Below, piece by piece: positions 48,261-58,100 of a stretch of DNA of 64,000 nucleotides. Origin of the DNA: DASRAJ01 sp035638255. GTDB taxonomy: Bacteria; Bacteroidota; Bacteroidia; Chitinophagales; UBA10324. The DNA lies in the NCBI GenBank assembly GCA_035638255.1, contig DASRAJ010000107.1:1-64000 (forward strand), in the 5' to 3' direction. Under the pieces are notes generated by a model. It made no database searches. It saw only the letters and a list, made by a program, of their open reading frames with translations, and was not told the origin of the DNA. The position numbers and the translations under genes were made by a program. Each line of letters opens with the position of its first letter. Within the stretch, counting starts at the first letter, position 1.

Positions 48261-51212
48261 ATGAAAAATGTCTTCACGTTGTTCTTATTCTTGTCCAGTG
48301 TTTCCGTTTTAAAAGTTTCAGCACAGCAATTGGTCAGCGCATACAACTACAACCCCAAAGTTTTTATAGAAAACCGGGGGCAGATTGTTGACGAGCATGG
48401 CAATCGCAACAACGCTGTTCTGTTTCTTTACCACGATGACTTATTCAACCTTCAACTAAAGCAAGACGGTTTCAGCTATGAAACTTTTGAAATGCAGCGA
48501 GAAGGCAATGGTCTTTATGAGTCCGGAAAGCGGGTTGACGAAGACCAAAGTGAACCGCAAGTAAGGATTCAATCACACCGTGTGGATGTAACTTTTGAAG
48601 GAACCAATCAAAATGTAATGGCACAAGCCACTGATCCCATTGAAGGATATTTCAATTTCATCTACGCTCCTGTAACATCTAACCGGCAGTTACATGTTCA
48701 GGGTTTTCAGAAGATCACTTACCTTAATTTATATGAGGGAATTGATTTGGTGTTTTATGCACCCGCTAATTCAGAGTCACAAAATTTTGTGCCCCTGCGA
48801 TATGAATTTATCGTGCATCCCGGAGCTGATCTTTCCAAAATAAAATTCCGGTATGAGGGCGCAACCGATTTCTCGCTTACTACAAGCGGAGATTTTCTGC
48901 TTCACACTTCCTGCGGATACATCCGGGAAACAAAACCGAAATATTTTATTGAGGGAAATGAAGAGGCAACGAATAGAAACATGACTTCCGCCGTGTCTTC
49001 CGCATTCCACCGTGTCCCGCTCTTACCCACAAATCTGCCGGCGGAGACACGGCCGGGGTACGAGATTATTGACGGAAACTTTCTTCTGAAAAAAAACATC
49101 AGGTCATTCAGCGCTTTCAACTACGATCACTCAAAGATGCTAATCATTGATCCCAACATCATTTGGGGAACCTACTTTGGCGGAGAGAAGGGCGATGAAA
49201 TTGCTGAAGTTTCTATAGGCCCCGACTTCAAGCCGGTGATTGACGGGCATACCGTGAGCTTCAATCACATCGCATCATCCGGTGCATATCAGCAGGGTTT
49301 TGCCGGGGGACTCTATGATTGGTTCATTGCGAAATTCAACACGGATGGTTCTCTTGACTGGTCAACTTATTTCGGTGGAAACGATAAGGACTATTGCTAT
49401 GCTTTGACTGTTGACAACGAGAACAACATTATCGCCACCGGAAATTCTGAGAGCCAGGGTCTTGCTACAGAAGGTGCATTTCAGGATACTATCAATGGCT
49501 CCAACAGTGATGTTCTGATCGCAAAGTTTGCTGATCAGGGAAATTTGATTTGGGCAACTTACATGGGAGGACCCGGTGCGGAGAACATGAGAAACGTTGT
49601 TGCAGATGCAGCCGGAGATCTTTACCTCGCCGGCGTAACGAGCAGTGAGTCTGACATTGCATCGCCGGGAGCATACCAGGATTCACTCGGTGGCTTTGAT
49701 GATGGGCTGCTTGCAAAGTTCACATCAGGAGGTAACCGGGTTTGGTCAACTTACTACGGCGATTCAGGAGTGGATCGCTTTCATGTGCTCTCACTAGATC
49801 TGTATGGGCATGTGTATGCCGGGGGCACCTGCTCCAGCACTGATGGCATTGCCTCACCGGATGCACATCAAACCGGTTATGGCGGCGGAGAAGAAGATGC
49901 GTTTCTCGTGAAGTTTGACACTGCAGGAAATTTTAGCTGGGGAACGTACTATGGCGGCTCACGCGATGATCGCACCCGCGGAGTGGAGACAGATTCTGCA
50001 GGCAATGTTTATCTCGGTGGCTTCACAAACAGTGAGGACTCGATTGCTACGCCGGATTCATTCCAGGATCAATGGTATCCGGGAAATGATGGCGGAACAC
50101 CTACTGATGATGCCTACCTGGCGAAGTTCTCGCCTGATGGTGTGCGCGATTGGGCGACCTACTTCGGGGGAGCGCACGATGAAGAGTTATGGGGAATGAC
50201 ACTTGACAAAAAGATCAACGCAATTTATTTCGGGGGATCAACAAACAGCGCTATCAATATTGCTCACGGCCATGCAATGCAGCCAATGAAAAGCGGCGGT
50301 ACAGATTGCCTGTTCGCAAAATTTTTTACGGACGGTTCCATAGACTGGTCATCATATTTCGGCGGCCTGATTGGTGAACAGTTCGAAGACATAGCTGTTG
50401 ATGAAAACAGTTTCGTGTATGCTGTTGCCAGGGCCACGGGTAAAGACATGATCACTACTCCACACGTGTATCAAACGATTTTCTATGGCGGCGTAAGCGA
50501 CGCGATGCTCTATAAATTTTACGGAGGCAATGATTGCTACGATCCATTCGAACCCAATGAAACAATGTCGGATGCCCACACCATTTATCCGTACCTCACC
50601 ACCGACACTACTGTGTATGGCTATGTTGCAAACATCAGGACCAGCGATGATCATGACTGGTACACATTCACGGTGAGTGACACTGCACCCAACATCATGG
50701 CGGTGATCAGCGATTATGCTGTAAACCTTGATCTCAATCTTTATAATGGAGTGGGAATATTGATCTATCAGTCAACAAATATTGATTCCATTCCCGATAC
50801 TATTTCAGTGAACGGCTTGAGTGCCGGGGATTATTACCTCGAAATTCCTCACGCAACTAATGCCTTCGATTCAATACGTTGCTATCGCTTGCAACTATAT
50901 GATAGTGATTCGCTTTTCCCGACTATTGGAATCCCTACTCAAATTTCAGAGCACATTCAGGCGCAAACATGTTTGGTTCATCCCAACCCGGTAAGGGACC
51001 GGCTTTCATTTTTTATACCTGCTGTTAACAATGAGAGTGCAACCATTGTAATCCGTGATATGCTTGGCAGGATTGTTTCTTCAGATGTAATGGATGTGAA
51101 TGCGGGGGGAAAGCAAGTGAGAATTCCATTCGAAAGCTTTTCTGCCGGACTCTACTCGTTAGTTATTCAATGTAGCGGTGAGATTATGGTGGGGAAATTT
51201 GCGAAGCAATAA
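48261..51212 (+). CDS. SBBP propeller protein with DUF7948-like N-terminus, PPC-like domain and T9SS domain
   Basis: About 983 residues from the ATG at 48261, which gives a signal peptide (MKNVFTLFLFLSSVSVLKVS). Domains in order: a DUF7948-like N-terminus with FIENRGQI (~25-290), SBBP propeller repeats (~300-750, WGTYFGGEKGDE, WSTYFGGNDKDY, VYLGGFTNSEDS), a PPC-like beta-sandwich (~760-880, DCYDPFEPNETMSDAHTIYP, DDHDWYTFTVS) and a type A T9SS domain (VHPNPVRDRLSFFI, RDMLGRIVSS, SAGLYSLVI). The DUF7948-SBBP combination is common in secreted Bacteroidota proteins. Probably a large surface-exposed binding protein. Confidence 0.88.
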   Translation: MKNVFTLFLFLSSVSVLKVSAQQLVSAYNYNPKVFIENRGQIVDEHGNRNNAVLFLYHDDLFNLQLKQDGFSYETFEMQREGNGLYESGKRVDEDQSEPQVRIQSHRVDVTFEGTNQNVMAQATDPIEGYFNFIYAPVTSNRQLHVQGFQKITYLNLYEGIDLVFYAPANSESQNFVPLRYEFIVHPGADLSKIKFRYEGATDFSLTTSGDFLLHTSCGYIRETKPKYFIEGNEEATNRNMTSAVSSAFHRVPLLPTNLPAETRPGYEIIDGNFLLKKNIRSFSAFNYDHSKMLIIDPNIIWGTYFGGEKGDEIAEVSIGPDFKPVIDGHTVSFNHIASSGAYQQGFAGGLYDWFIAKFNTDGSLDWSTYFGGNDKDYCYALTVDNENNIIATGNSESQGLATEGAFQDTINGSNSDVLIAKFADQGNLIWATYMGGPGAENMRNVVADAAGDLYLAGVTSSESDIASPGAYQDSLGGFDDGLLAKFTSGGNRVWSTYYGDSGVDRFHVLSLDLYGHVYAGGTCSSTDGIASPDAHQTGYGGGEEDAFLVKFDTAGNFSWGTYYGGSRDDRTRGVETDSAGNVYLGGFTNSEDSIATPDSFQDQWYPGNDGGTPTDDAYLAKFSPDGVRDWATYFGGAHDEELWGMTLDKKINAIYFGGSTNSAINIAHGHAMQPMKSGGTDCLFAKFFTDGSIDWSSYFGGLIGEQFEDIAVDENSFVYAVARATGKDMITTPHVYQTIFYGGVSDAMLYKFYGGNDCYDPFEPNETMSDAHTIYPYLTTDTTVYGYVANIRTSDDHDWYTFTVSDTAPNIMAVISDYAVNLDLNLYNGVGILIYQSTNIDSIPDTISVNGLSAGDYYLEIPHATNAFDSIRCYRLQLYDSDSLFPTIGIPTQISEHIQAQTCLVHPNPVRDRLSFFIPAVNNESATIVIRDMLGRIVSSDVMDVNAGGKQVRIPFESFSAGLYSLVIQCSGEIMVGKFAKQ

Positions 51213-51234
51213 ATTTTATTGACAAGAAAAAGAA

Positions 51235-51262
51235 TGGGACTGAGTGATTAGCCCCATTTTAT
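51235..51262. terminator. Terminator between convergent genes at 51212 and 51279
   Basis: AATGGG (51233-51238 region) pairs with CCCATT, with partial pairing inside, and runs into TTTTATTTTT on the plus strand. It could serve both converging genes. Confidence 0.5.
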
Positions 51263-51278
51263 TTTTGGTTGAGGAAAT

Positions 51279-52445
51279 TTATTTCGTCACCATCAATTTT
51301 TCCGTCTGCGAAAAGTCTGATGATTGAAGTTGAAGAAAATAAATTCCTTCATCCATCGCATTTCCTCCCGATCCATGGGGATTATCCCGCGAATCCCAGG
51401 TTAAAGCATATACACCTGCATTCAATGCTCCACTCGCAAGCGTGCGAATCAATCTTCCTTCCACATCAAAAATTCTGATAGAAACATTTTCATCCTTTAC
51501 TAACTCAAAACTGATAACTGTTGTCTGAGAAAATGGATTAGGGCTTACTGAAAGTTTTTCATTATTCAAAACTTGTCCCGCTTTGCAAGTGATGTTTACT
51601 GTTGTCACTTTCGATGTCTTACTGCATCCGGTGTTTGTATTTGTGATGGTTACCTTGTACTTACCGCTTTCTGTAACTATCAACGCAGAATTCGTTGCGC
51701 CGGAAATATTTGATCCGTTCTTCTTCCATTGATAAGAATGATTGTTGCCGCTGTTGGCTGACAAGGTTGTAATGCTTCCTGCACACATGCTTACAATACC
51801 TGAAGGAGTAATGGTCGCCTTTGGTTTCTTAGAACAAGTTTGTCCTGCAAGGATTAGCTGATCCGGTATTGAGTTGTAGGCGTAATCCATCAAGGTAAAA
51901 GATGCATAGCAATAGTTGTAACCACCGTGTCCAACAGAAACGGATAAATGCACCCATCCATAATAAATCTGACCATCTGCAATTAGCTTGAGTCCTAAAT
52001 ATCCGGGTGCTGTCCAATTTCCCGAATAAGAAGAAAACGAAGTACAGTTGCCACTTCCAGCTCGAAGAGTGAGGCTTGGCTGATGATTAGAATATGGAAG
52101 ACTACCACCAATGGTATCATTTAAATTCATATCAAGCGCACCACCATTTATTGCAACAGAATCACTCAGCGGGTATATTGAGACGTTTGCACCTGTATTA
52201 TGACATAGACAGGCATAGCCCTGACAGCCCGAGGGCAGCGTGCTGTAAGCTCCTGTGGTCAAAGTGAAATCAATAGTTCCGTCATTATTTAAATCAAGAT
52301 TATAGCTAGTGTTACTATTGAAGGTTTGATCAGGATTTACATCCGTGTAAACAATCTGCGCCTTTGCAAATTGAACGAAACAACTGAGTGCAACAATCAA
52401 AATCATCCCGATGCATCGGGAGAGTAATCGTATTGAGTTTTTCAT
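51279..52445 (-). CDS. Secreted Ig-like domain protein with T9SS sorting domain
   Basis: 388 residues with a signal peptide (MKNSIRLL...ILIVALSCFVQFAKAQ) that contains an inserted palindrome encoding S-R-C-I-G. A ~170-residue beta domain (DLNNDGTIDFTLTTG, GYLGLKLIADGQIYYGWVHL) is followed by an Ig-like domain (~230-285, GSITTLSANSGNNHSYQWKK, SGKYKVTITNTNTGCSK). The sorting domain is of the FlgD-like type A form (VSPNPFSQTTVISF, IFDVEGRLIRTL, LTWDSRDN, GIYFLQL). The first part resembles LamG-like or 'uncharacterised FG-GAP-free' hypothetical cargo domains. Role unknown. Confidence 0.8.
   Translation of the reverse strand: MKNSIRLLSRCIGMILIVALSCFVQFAKAQIVYTDVNPDQTFNSNTSYNLDLNNDGTIDFTLTTGAYSTLPSGCQGYACLCHNTGANVSIYPLSDSVAINGGALDMNLNDTIGGSLPYSNHQPSLTLRAGSGNCTSFSSYSGNWTAPGYLGLKLIADGQIYYGWVHLSVSVGHGGYNYCYASFTLMDYAYNSIPDQLILAGQTCSKKPKATITPSGIVSMCAGSITTLSANSGNNHSYQWKKNGSNISGATNSALIVTESGKYKVTITNTNTGCSKTSKVTTVNITCKAGQVLNNEKLSVSPNPFSQTTVISFELVKDENVSIRIFDVEGRLIRTLASGALNAGVYALTWDSRDNPHGSGGNAMDEGIYFLQLQSSDFSQTEKLMVTK
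52406..52421. repeat. Palindrome TCCCGATGCATCGGGA in a signal peptide (51279 gene)
   Basis: Complete 16-bp palindrome. On the minus strand it encodes Ser-Arg-Cys-Ile-Gly at the boundary of the basic and hydrophobic parts of the signal peptide. An identical copy lies at 54014-54029 at the same place in the 52521 gene. Confidence 0.75.
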
Positions 52446-52520
52446 TGCGTTTGTTTTAGAAATTTTTGAAAAGAAAAAAATTTGCGAAGTGATTTTATTT
52501 CACTGCGCAGAGAAGAAATT

Positions 52521-54056
52521 TTATTTCATCACCGACAACCGAATTGTTTCGGAATGATTCTGTGATTCAATCCGAAGCAAATAAATTCCCGCACTCATTG
52601 CATTACCGTTTGCGTCACGTCCATCCCATGTGAGTTCGTGAGTGCCCGCAATCATTGCATCATCTGCAAGCGTGCGAATCAATCTTCCTTCAACATCAAA
52701 AATTTGCATGGAAACTTTTTCTGATTGCAGAAGAGAAAATGAAATTGTCGTGAATCCCGATTGATCGGGAGAAAATGGATTAGGATAACTCGTTATTGTC
52801 TGCGACTCTTTATAATTAGCTGCACGATTGAATCCGGAACACTCGCCCAGTGAGCCGCCATGATTGAGTAAAGATTTAATGGCTTTGTGAGGAACACAGT
52901 AACTGTTTCCGCTGACACACATCTCAGTCATGTTGTTCCCGCAGGAATAACCGAGCGCTGAACCGTTGTATGTAAAAACTCCAGCCTTACCGCTTGCCCT
53001 GCTAAATCCTCCGCAAAATCCCGTGTATGAATTCACCATGTCAACAGCGAGATGATCAACACCGGTGTCAATCGTGATCCACGTGTTGCCATCATCCAAA
53101 CTATATGATGATCCTATTCCGTGAAGCGCGCCATATTCCGAATTGACATCACCGCCGGTGCTAACCCACGTTGATGCTGTTCCGGGAACGTACGAAAGAT
53201 CATTGGTAAAAAATGTTCCTGATGGTGTGACTTCATTCCATGTAATGCCTCCATCAGTAGTGCGATAAAGCTCATCCACAACTCCCCACAATCCGTTCAT
53301 CGCATCGCGCATCTTGATGTTGCTGAAATCTATTTCTGTAATATCAGTAGCATTGGCAATCCAGTGCAAGCCCTTGTCTGATGTTTTCCATACACGTCCG
53401 TGAGTGCTCACGGTCCAGAACGTATCGCCTGCTGCTGAGCCTGAAAAAATATATCCGTTTTCTTCAGGATCATCTGTCGGCATATTTGCCTCCGGAACTC
53501 TCACCCAATGATTTCCACCATCAGCAGTTGTATAAATTGTAAAATATCCGTCCCGTTGATCTCCGTATACTAATCCTTCATTAGCGTTGAAGAACCAGAT
53601 GTCGTCGAAAAAAATTCCGGTACCATCAGCGGTGGTTTGTTGTGTCCATGTTATTCCTCCGTCTGTAGTTTTCAGAATTCTTCCGTTGAAAGTTTCCCCT
53701 TCATCCAATGTATAGAGCGTTGATGCATAAGCAAGGCTTGCGCTTACCGGCGCAAGACCAATCAGGTAATCGTCAGGAAGATTGCTGATTGATCCGCTTG
53801 TCCATGTTTGACCACCATCTGTTGTTCGGGTGAATTCATTAATAGGCGTTCCGAAAGCATTAGTGCCATCGTAGGCAATTGCCCACGCCACTTTGCTGTT
53901 CACAGCGATCATTTCCATGATTCCCCGGTGAGGACTTGAGAAGCTGCTTGATTTGCTGCTCCATTGTGCATCTGCAAATTGATATGTGCAACTGAATGCA
54001 ATGATCAAAATCATCCCGATGCATCGGGAGAGTAATTGTGTTGAGCTTTTCATCAT
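52521..54056 (-). CDS. YCF48/BNR-like propeller protein with T9SS sorting domain
   Basis: 511 residues (a second ATG lies at 54053). The signal peptide contains the same palindrome-encoded SRCIG as the 51279 product. Residues ~30-370 carry Asp-box-like blades (FTRTTDGGQTWTSG, ILKTTDGGITWTQQ, YTTADGGNHWV, YRTTDGGITWNEV, YSLDDGNTWITID). A ~60-residue Cys-containing linker precedes a FlgD-like T9SS domain (SYPNPFSPDQSGFTTISFSL, IFDVEGRLIRTL, AGIYLLRIES). The PDQSG is encoded by a palindrome inserted into the sorting domain. Same architecture as the 9373 product; likely a surface protein with unknown ligand. Confidence 0.83.
   Translation of the reverse strand: MMKSSTQLLSRCIGMILIIAFSCTYQFADAQWSSKSSSFSSPHRGIMEMIAVNSKVAWAIAYDGTNAFGTPINEFTRTTDGGQTWTSGSISNLPDDYLIGLAPVSASLAYASTLYTLDEGETFNGRILKTTDGGITWTQQTTADGTGIFFDDIWFFNANEGLVYGDQRDGYFTIYTTADGGNHWVRVPEANMPTDDPEENGYIFSGSAAGDTFWTVSTHGRVWKTSDKGLHWIANATDITEIDFSNIKMRDAMNGLWGVVDELYRTTDGGITWNEVTPSGTFFTNDLSYVPGTASTWVSTGGDVNSEYGALHGIGSSYSLDDGNTWITIDTGVDHLAVDMVNSYTGFCGGFSRASGKAGVFTYNGSALGYSCGNNMTEMCVSGNSYCVPHKAIKSLLNHGGSLGECSGFNRAANYKESQTITSYPNPFSPDQSGFTTISFSLLQSEKVSMQIFDVEGRLIRTLADDAMIAGTHELTWDGRDANGNAMSAGIYLLRIESQNHSETIRLSVMK
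52755..52770. repeat. Palindrome TCCCGATTGATCGGGA in a sorting domain
   Basis: On the minus strand it encodes Pro-Asp-Gln-Ser-Gly, in the same frame as the purH copy, extending the NPFS...TTISF hairpin of the T9SS domain of the 52521 gene. Confidence 0.75.
54014..54029. repeat. Palindrome TCCCGATGCATCGGGA in a signal peptide (52521 gene)
   Basis: Identical to the copy at 52406-52421 and at the same place in a homologous signal peptide (LLSRCIGMILI). The two genes share this leader by duplication, not by independent insertion. Confidence 0.75.
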
Positions 54057-54065
54057 TTTTTGAGT

Positions 54066-54959
54066 TTATTGTTTCAAGAATTTGTCTTCAAATATTCCCG
54101 CCCCACTTTTCACCATCACCCAATACATTCCGTCAGGAAATAGATGTGTATCAATTTTGGTTTCTTCAGAGACGATTTCACCTGAATAAACCATCTGTCC
54201 GAGTGCATTGATAATTTGCAGTGAGGCATCTTCATCAACCGGCGAGTGAATAATGAGAAGATCACTCACCGGGTTGGGGTAAAGCAAAAGCTTGTCTAAC
54301 ATGGTGGTGAATTCTTCATCGCTCCATCTGCATGGAACAGCAACTGTAATGCCTTGCGATCTTATCTTCCCGCAACTGTTCGTCACTCTGCACTTATAGG
54401 TTCCGGATGTAGTGGCAGTATAAGAAGCGTTAGTAGCGCCCGCAATGTCTGCTCCGTTCTTTCTCCAATGATATTTGTGAGCGTTTGTATTTGCTGTTAG
54501 CGTGACACTGTCTCCATTACAAAAAGTTAAAGGGCCGTTTGCGCTTAATGTAACTGCCGGTGATACTTCAACTGTGACGTTTAATACTGAGGATACCTTA
54601 GTGTTACAATTGTTTGTCACTTTGCACTTATACTTACCCGAAGCATGTGCAACATAGTTCTGCGAAGTTGCTCCTGCAATATCTCCTGCGTCGTTCTTCC
54701 ATTGATAAGTGATAGCGAACATTCTGCTGGCGGTGAGGATAACGCTGTCCCCCGTACAAAATGTTAAAGAATCGCTGGCAGCTATTGTTGGGGCTTGGTC
54801 GCAGGCCTGACTGCAAAGGATAGCGCAACCCATAATACAGCTTTGGTTCCCTCCACAACCATAACCAGGAGTATTACAAGCACATTGGGCAATTGCAGCG
54901 TGATTCATCAGGCAGACTGCGATATTGGCTATCGCGATGAAAGCGAAAAAGTTTTTCAT
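54066..54959 (-). CDS. Secreted Ig-like domain protein with T9SS sorting domain
   Basis: 297 residues with signal peptide (MKNFFAFIAIANIAVCLMNH to AIAQ). A Cys-rich stretch (CACNTPGYGCGGNQSCIMGC) precedes two Ig-like domains (~58-125 and ~133-210), each with a FCTGDSV/FCNGDSV start, Y-x-W-(K/R)-(K/N) core and SGKYKC / SGTYKC end. A type A T9SS domain closes the protein (LYPNPVSDLLIIHS, IINALGQMVYS, FPDGMYWVMV). The Cys residues suggest disulfide-stabilised surface domains. It diverges from the sensor kinase gene across a region with shared operator-like repeats. Confidence 0.82.
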   Translation of the reverse strand: MKNFFAFIAIANIAVCLMNHAAIAQCACNTPGYGCGGNQSCIMGCAILCSQACDQAPTIAASDSLTFCTGDSVILTASRMFAITYQWKNDAGDIAGATSQNYVAHASGKYKCKVTNNCNTKVSSVLNVTVEVSPAVTLSANGPLTFCNGDSVTLTANTNAHKYHWRKNGADIAGATNASYTATTSGTYKCRVTNSCGKIRSQGITVAVPCRWSDEEFTTMLDKLLLYPNPVSDLLIIHSPVDEDASLQIINALGQMVYSGEIVSEETKIDTHLFPDGMYWVMVKSGAGIFEDKFLKQ

Positions 54960-55001
54960 GAATTGTGTTTTCGTCGTTAAAGTTTTGGTAGAAAAAAATT
55001 A

Positions 55002-55085
55002 ACGCGTCAAAGGTCAAGTGCAGCGTAAGCGATCACAATCGCATAAACATGCTATTTCATGACGCGTCAATGGTTTCTACCTTTG
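55002..55085. promoter_or_regulatory. Divergent promoter region with direct-repeat operators
   Basis: ACGCGTCAA(A/T)GGT occurs twice, at 55002-55014 and 55062-55074, 60 bases apart; its core ACGCGT is palindromic. The plus-strand -7 box TACCTTTG (55078-55085) follows the second copy by 3 bases and has TTTC at 55055-55058, 19 bases upstream. The first copy overlaps a minus-strand GACCTTTG box (55008-55015) for the 54959 gene. Between them GCGATcacaATCGC (55029-55042) is an inverted repeat. Confidence 0.6.
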
Positions 55086-55117
55086 TTTAGAAGTTTCCAT
55101 CCTCTTCAAGCCATTAC

Positions 55118-58100
55118 GTGCAATTTCGATTGATCATTTTTTGCTCTCTTATTTTTTCGGTCAGTGTATGCCAACCTCAAAGCGTTCCAGTTTCTCATCC
55201 GCGTTTTCAGTTGATCACCACTGAAAATGGTTTATCAAACAACAGCGTGGGTGCCATTATGCAGGATAAGAAAGGGTTCATGTGGTTTGCAACCGCCATT
55301 GGGCTTGATCGCTTTGACGGATACACCATCAAAAAATTCAGTTACGATCCTGATCAACCTTACTCCGTTAGCTGGGGCGCTTTCAACACGTTACTGGAAG
55401 ATAAGAGTGGCATCATCTGGATGAGCAGTAACACAGCAGGATTGTACAGTTTTAATCCTGCCACAGAAAAGTATTTTGAATACCGCCATGAAAACGGAAA
55501 TAAAAATTCTCTTGCCGATGATATTACTTTCGGAATGGCGATTGACAGCAGCGGTACTATTTGGATTGCCACGCACAGCGGGCTGGATGCGTTTGATCCG
55601 AAGTCAAATTCATTCAGTCATTTTATTCGCGGCAATTCAGACTCTTCTTCCATCAGCAATAATGTTGTAATGGGCATTTGCCTGGATGATGAAAACAACC
55701 TGCTCTTGATTACACAGTCACGGGGAATAGATTGCTTTAGTACGAAGGAAAGAAAAGTGATTCGGCATCTTGATTTCAATTCTATTGACTTTACGTTTGA
55801 TGACTGGTCAAATTACATCTGCAACATTTCGGTTGGTAGCAACCAGAATGTCTGGGTCAGCAGCGATAGAAACGGCTTCAAAGGATTTAACCTGCAATCA
55901 AAAAATACCATTCAGTTGCCGAAGGAAATTGCTGAACGGTTTGCTCTCGGCAAAACTACCGTTAGCGCCATGCTTGAGGATCATTCAGGAAATCTTTGGA
56001 TTGGTACCACCGGTAAAGAATTAATTTATTTGGATCACGCTTTCGAAAAAAGTTTTTTCAAAGAAACTTTATCAGTGATTCAATTGCCGTCAAATGCTGA
56101 AGGCATTGTTGAAGATCGGGAAAAAAATATCTGGGTTGCAACTACCGATGGAGGAGTTGCGATGGTGAATACACAGAGTAAAAAATTTATTTCCTATCAG
56201 CACGACTCCACCAACGTAAATTCTATTTCAAGTGACAACGTCCACTCATTCTTTCGCGATCGCGAGGGAGATTTCTTTGTCTGTTTAAACGGAGTTGATC
56301 TGTTTGATGAACGATCCGGAAAATTTTCAAAACTTATTATTGAGGAAGGAGGAAAAAATATTCTGGAAGCTGAAAGAGGTGCCGACAATAGCGTTTGGTA
56401 TGTTTATCAGGATCGCTCCGGCATCCTTTGGTTTCCGACAGAAGTAAACGGGTTGATCTCCTACGATCCCGTGACGAAGAAACATCACTGGTATCCTTAC
56501 GATCCTGCAGATTCAACTTCATTAGCTGCTTCTTCTTGCACCGGTATTATTGAAGATCGCAAAGGAAGATATTGGGTCACCACTTACGGAGGCGGCTTCG
56601 AAGCATTCGACCCGCGCACAGGAAAATTTCGCGCCTTCAAAGTTCATGAAGGTCCCAATTCCATAGGCAGCAATACCGTGGGCGGATTGATGGAAGATTC
56701 GAAAGGCAACCTTTACATGGGATCGCTGAATGGAGGACTGATTGCATTTAATCCGGACAGCGAAACATTCAGGATTTACAGGCACGATCCGAAAAATTCT
56801 TTTTCCATCGGCAGTGATGTCACTTTCCCTTGCTTTGAATCAACAAAGGGTATTATCTGGGTTGCTGTAATTGGTGGAGGCATCAACGCACTCAATCCTG
56901 CCACCGGGAAGTTTCGCGCATTCACTGAAAAGGATGGACTCTGCAGCAATGCTGTTTCCTGTTTGACAGAGGACAGACATGGAAATATCTGGGCAGGAAC
57001 GTACAATGGAATCAGTTGCTTCACGCCACCTGCAAATCTGTTTGATCATCATTCAAAATTTCAATTCAGGAATTACAACATGAACGACGGACTTCCGGCG
57101 AATGAAATAAATTTCTTCGGTGCTTACACTGATACTGACGGAACCGTTTATTTCGGAACATCCTCCGGTGGAATGATTCGATTTCATCCCGATGATTTGA
57201 AAGACAATCCATACCTGCCGCCTGTTTACATTACTGATTTCAAACTCTTCAATCAATCAGTAGGAGTAAATGATTCAACACCGCTGTTGACTACTTCAAT
57301 CGAAGACACGAAAGAAATTAAACTTAGCTATCAACAAAATGTATTTGCCTTTTCGTTTGCTGCACTCAATTATGTTCTTCCTGAAAAAAATCAATACGCC
57401 TACAAGCTCGAAGGATTTGACAAAGATTGGATATACACCGATGCAACAAAACGATTTGTAAACTATACCAACCTTGATGCAGGCACTTACATTTTCAGAG
57501 TGAAGGGAAGTAACAACGATGGTGTTTGGAATCCGAAGGAAGCAACGATCAAACTCATCATCACGCCGCCATATTGGGAAACGTGGTGGTTTCGAATTCT
57601 CGTAGGGGCAACCCTCGCGGTTGCCCTCTATGCAGTATACCGCTATCGCCTCAACCAGGTTTTACGAATGCAACGAATGAGAAATAAAATTGCCAGCGAT
57701 CTGCACGATGATCTCGGCTCAACACTCAGCAGCATTTCAGTATATAGTGAGATTGCGCGAAAACAGGCGAAAGAAAATATTCCAATGCTCGAAAAGATCG
57801 GCGAGAGTTCACGTAAGATGATTGAAGGCATGAGCGACATTGTGTGGACGATTTCCTCTGAAAATGATTCATTTGAAAACCTCATCGAGCGCATGCGATC
57901 ATTCGCTCATGAACTTCTCAGCGTGAGAAACATCGAATACACATTTGATGTGGATGAAAGCTTGTCGTCAATGAAACTGCGAATGGAAATGAGAAGAAAT
58001 GTCTATCTCATTTTTAAAGAAGCCATCCACAACCTCGCGAAATATTCTGAAGCAACGAAGGCATCCATCGCACTTTCAATTTCTGATCACACTATCTCAC

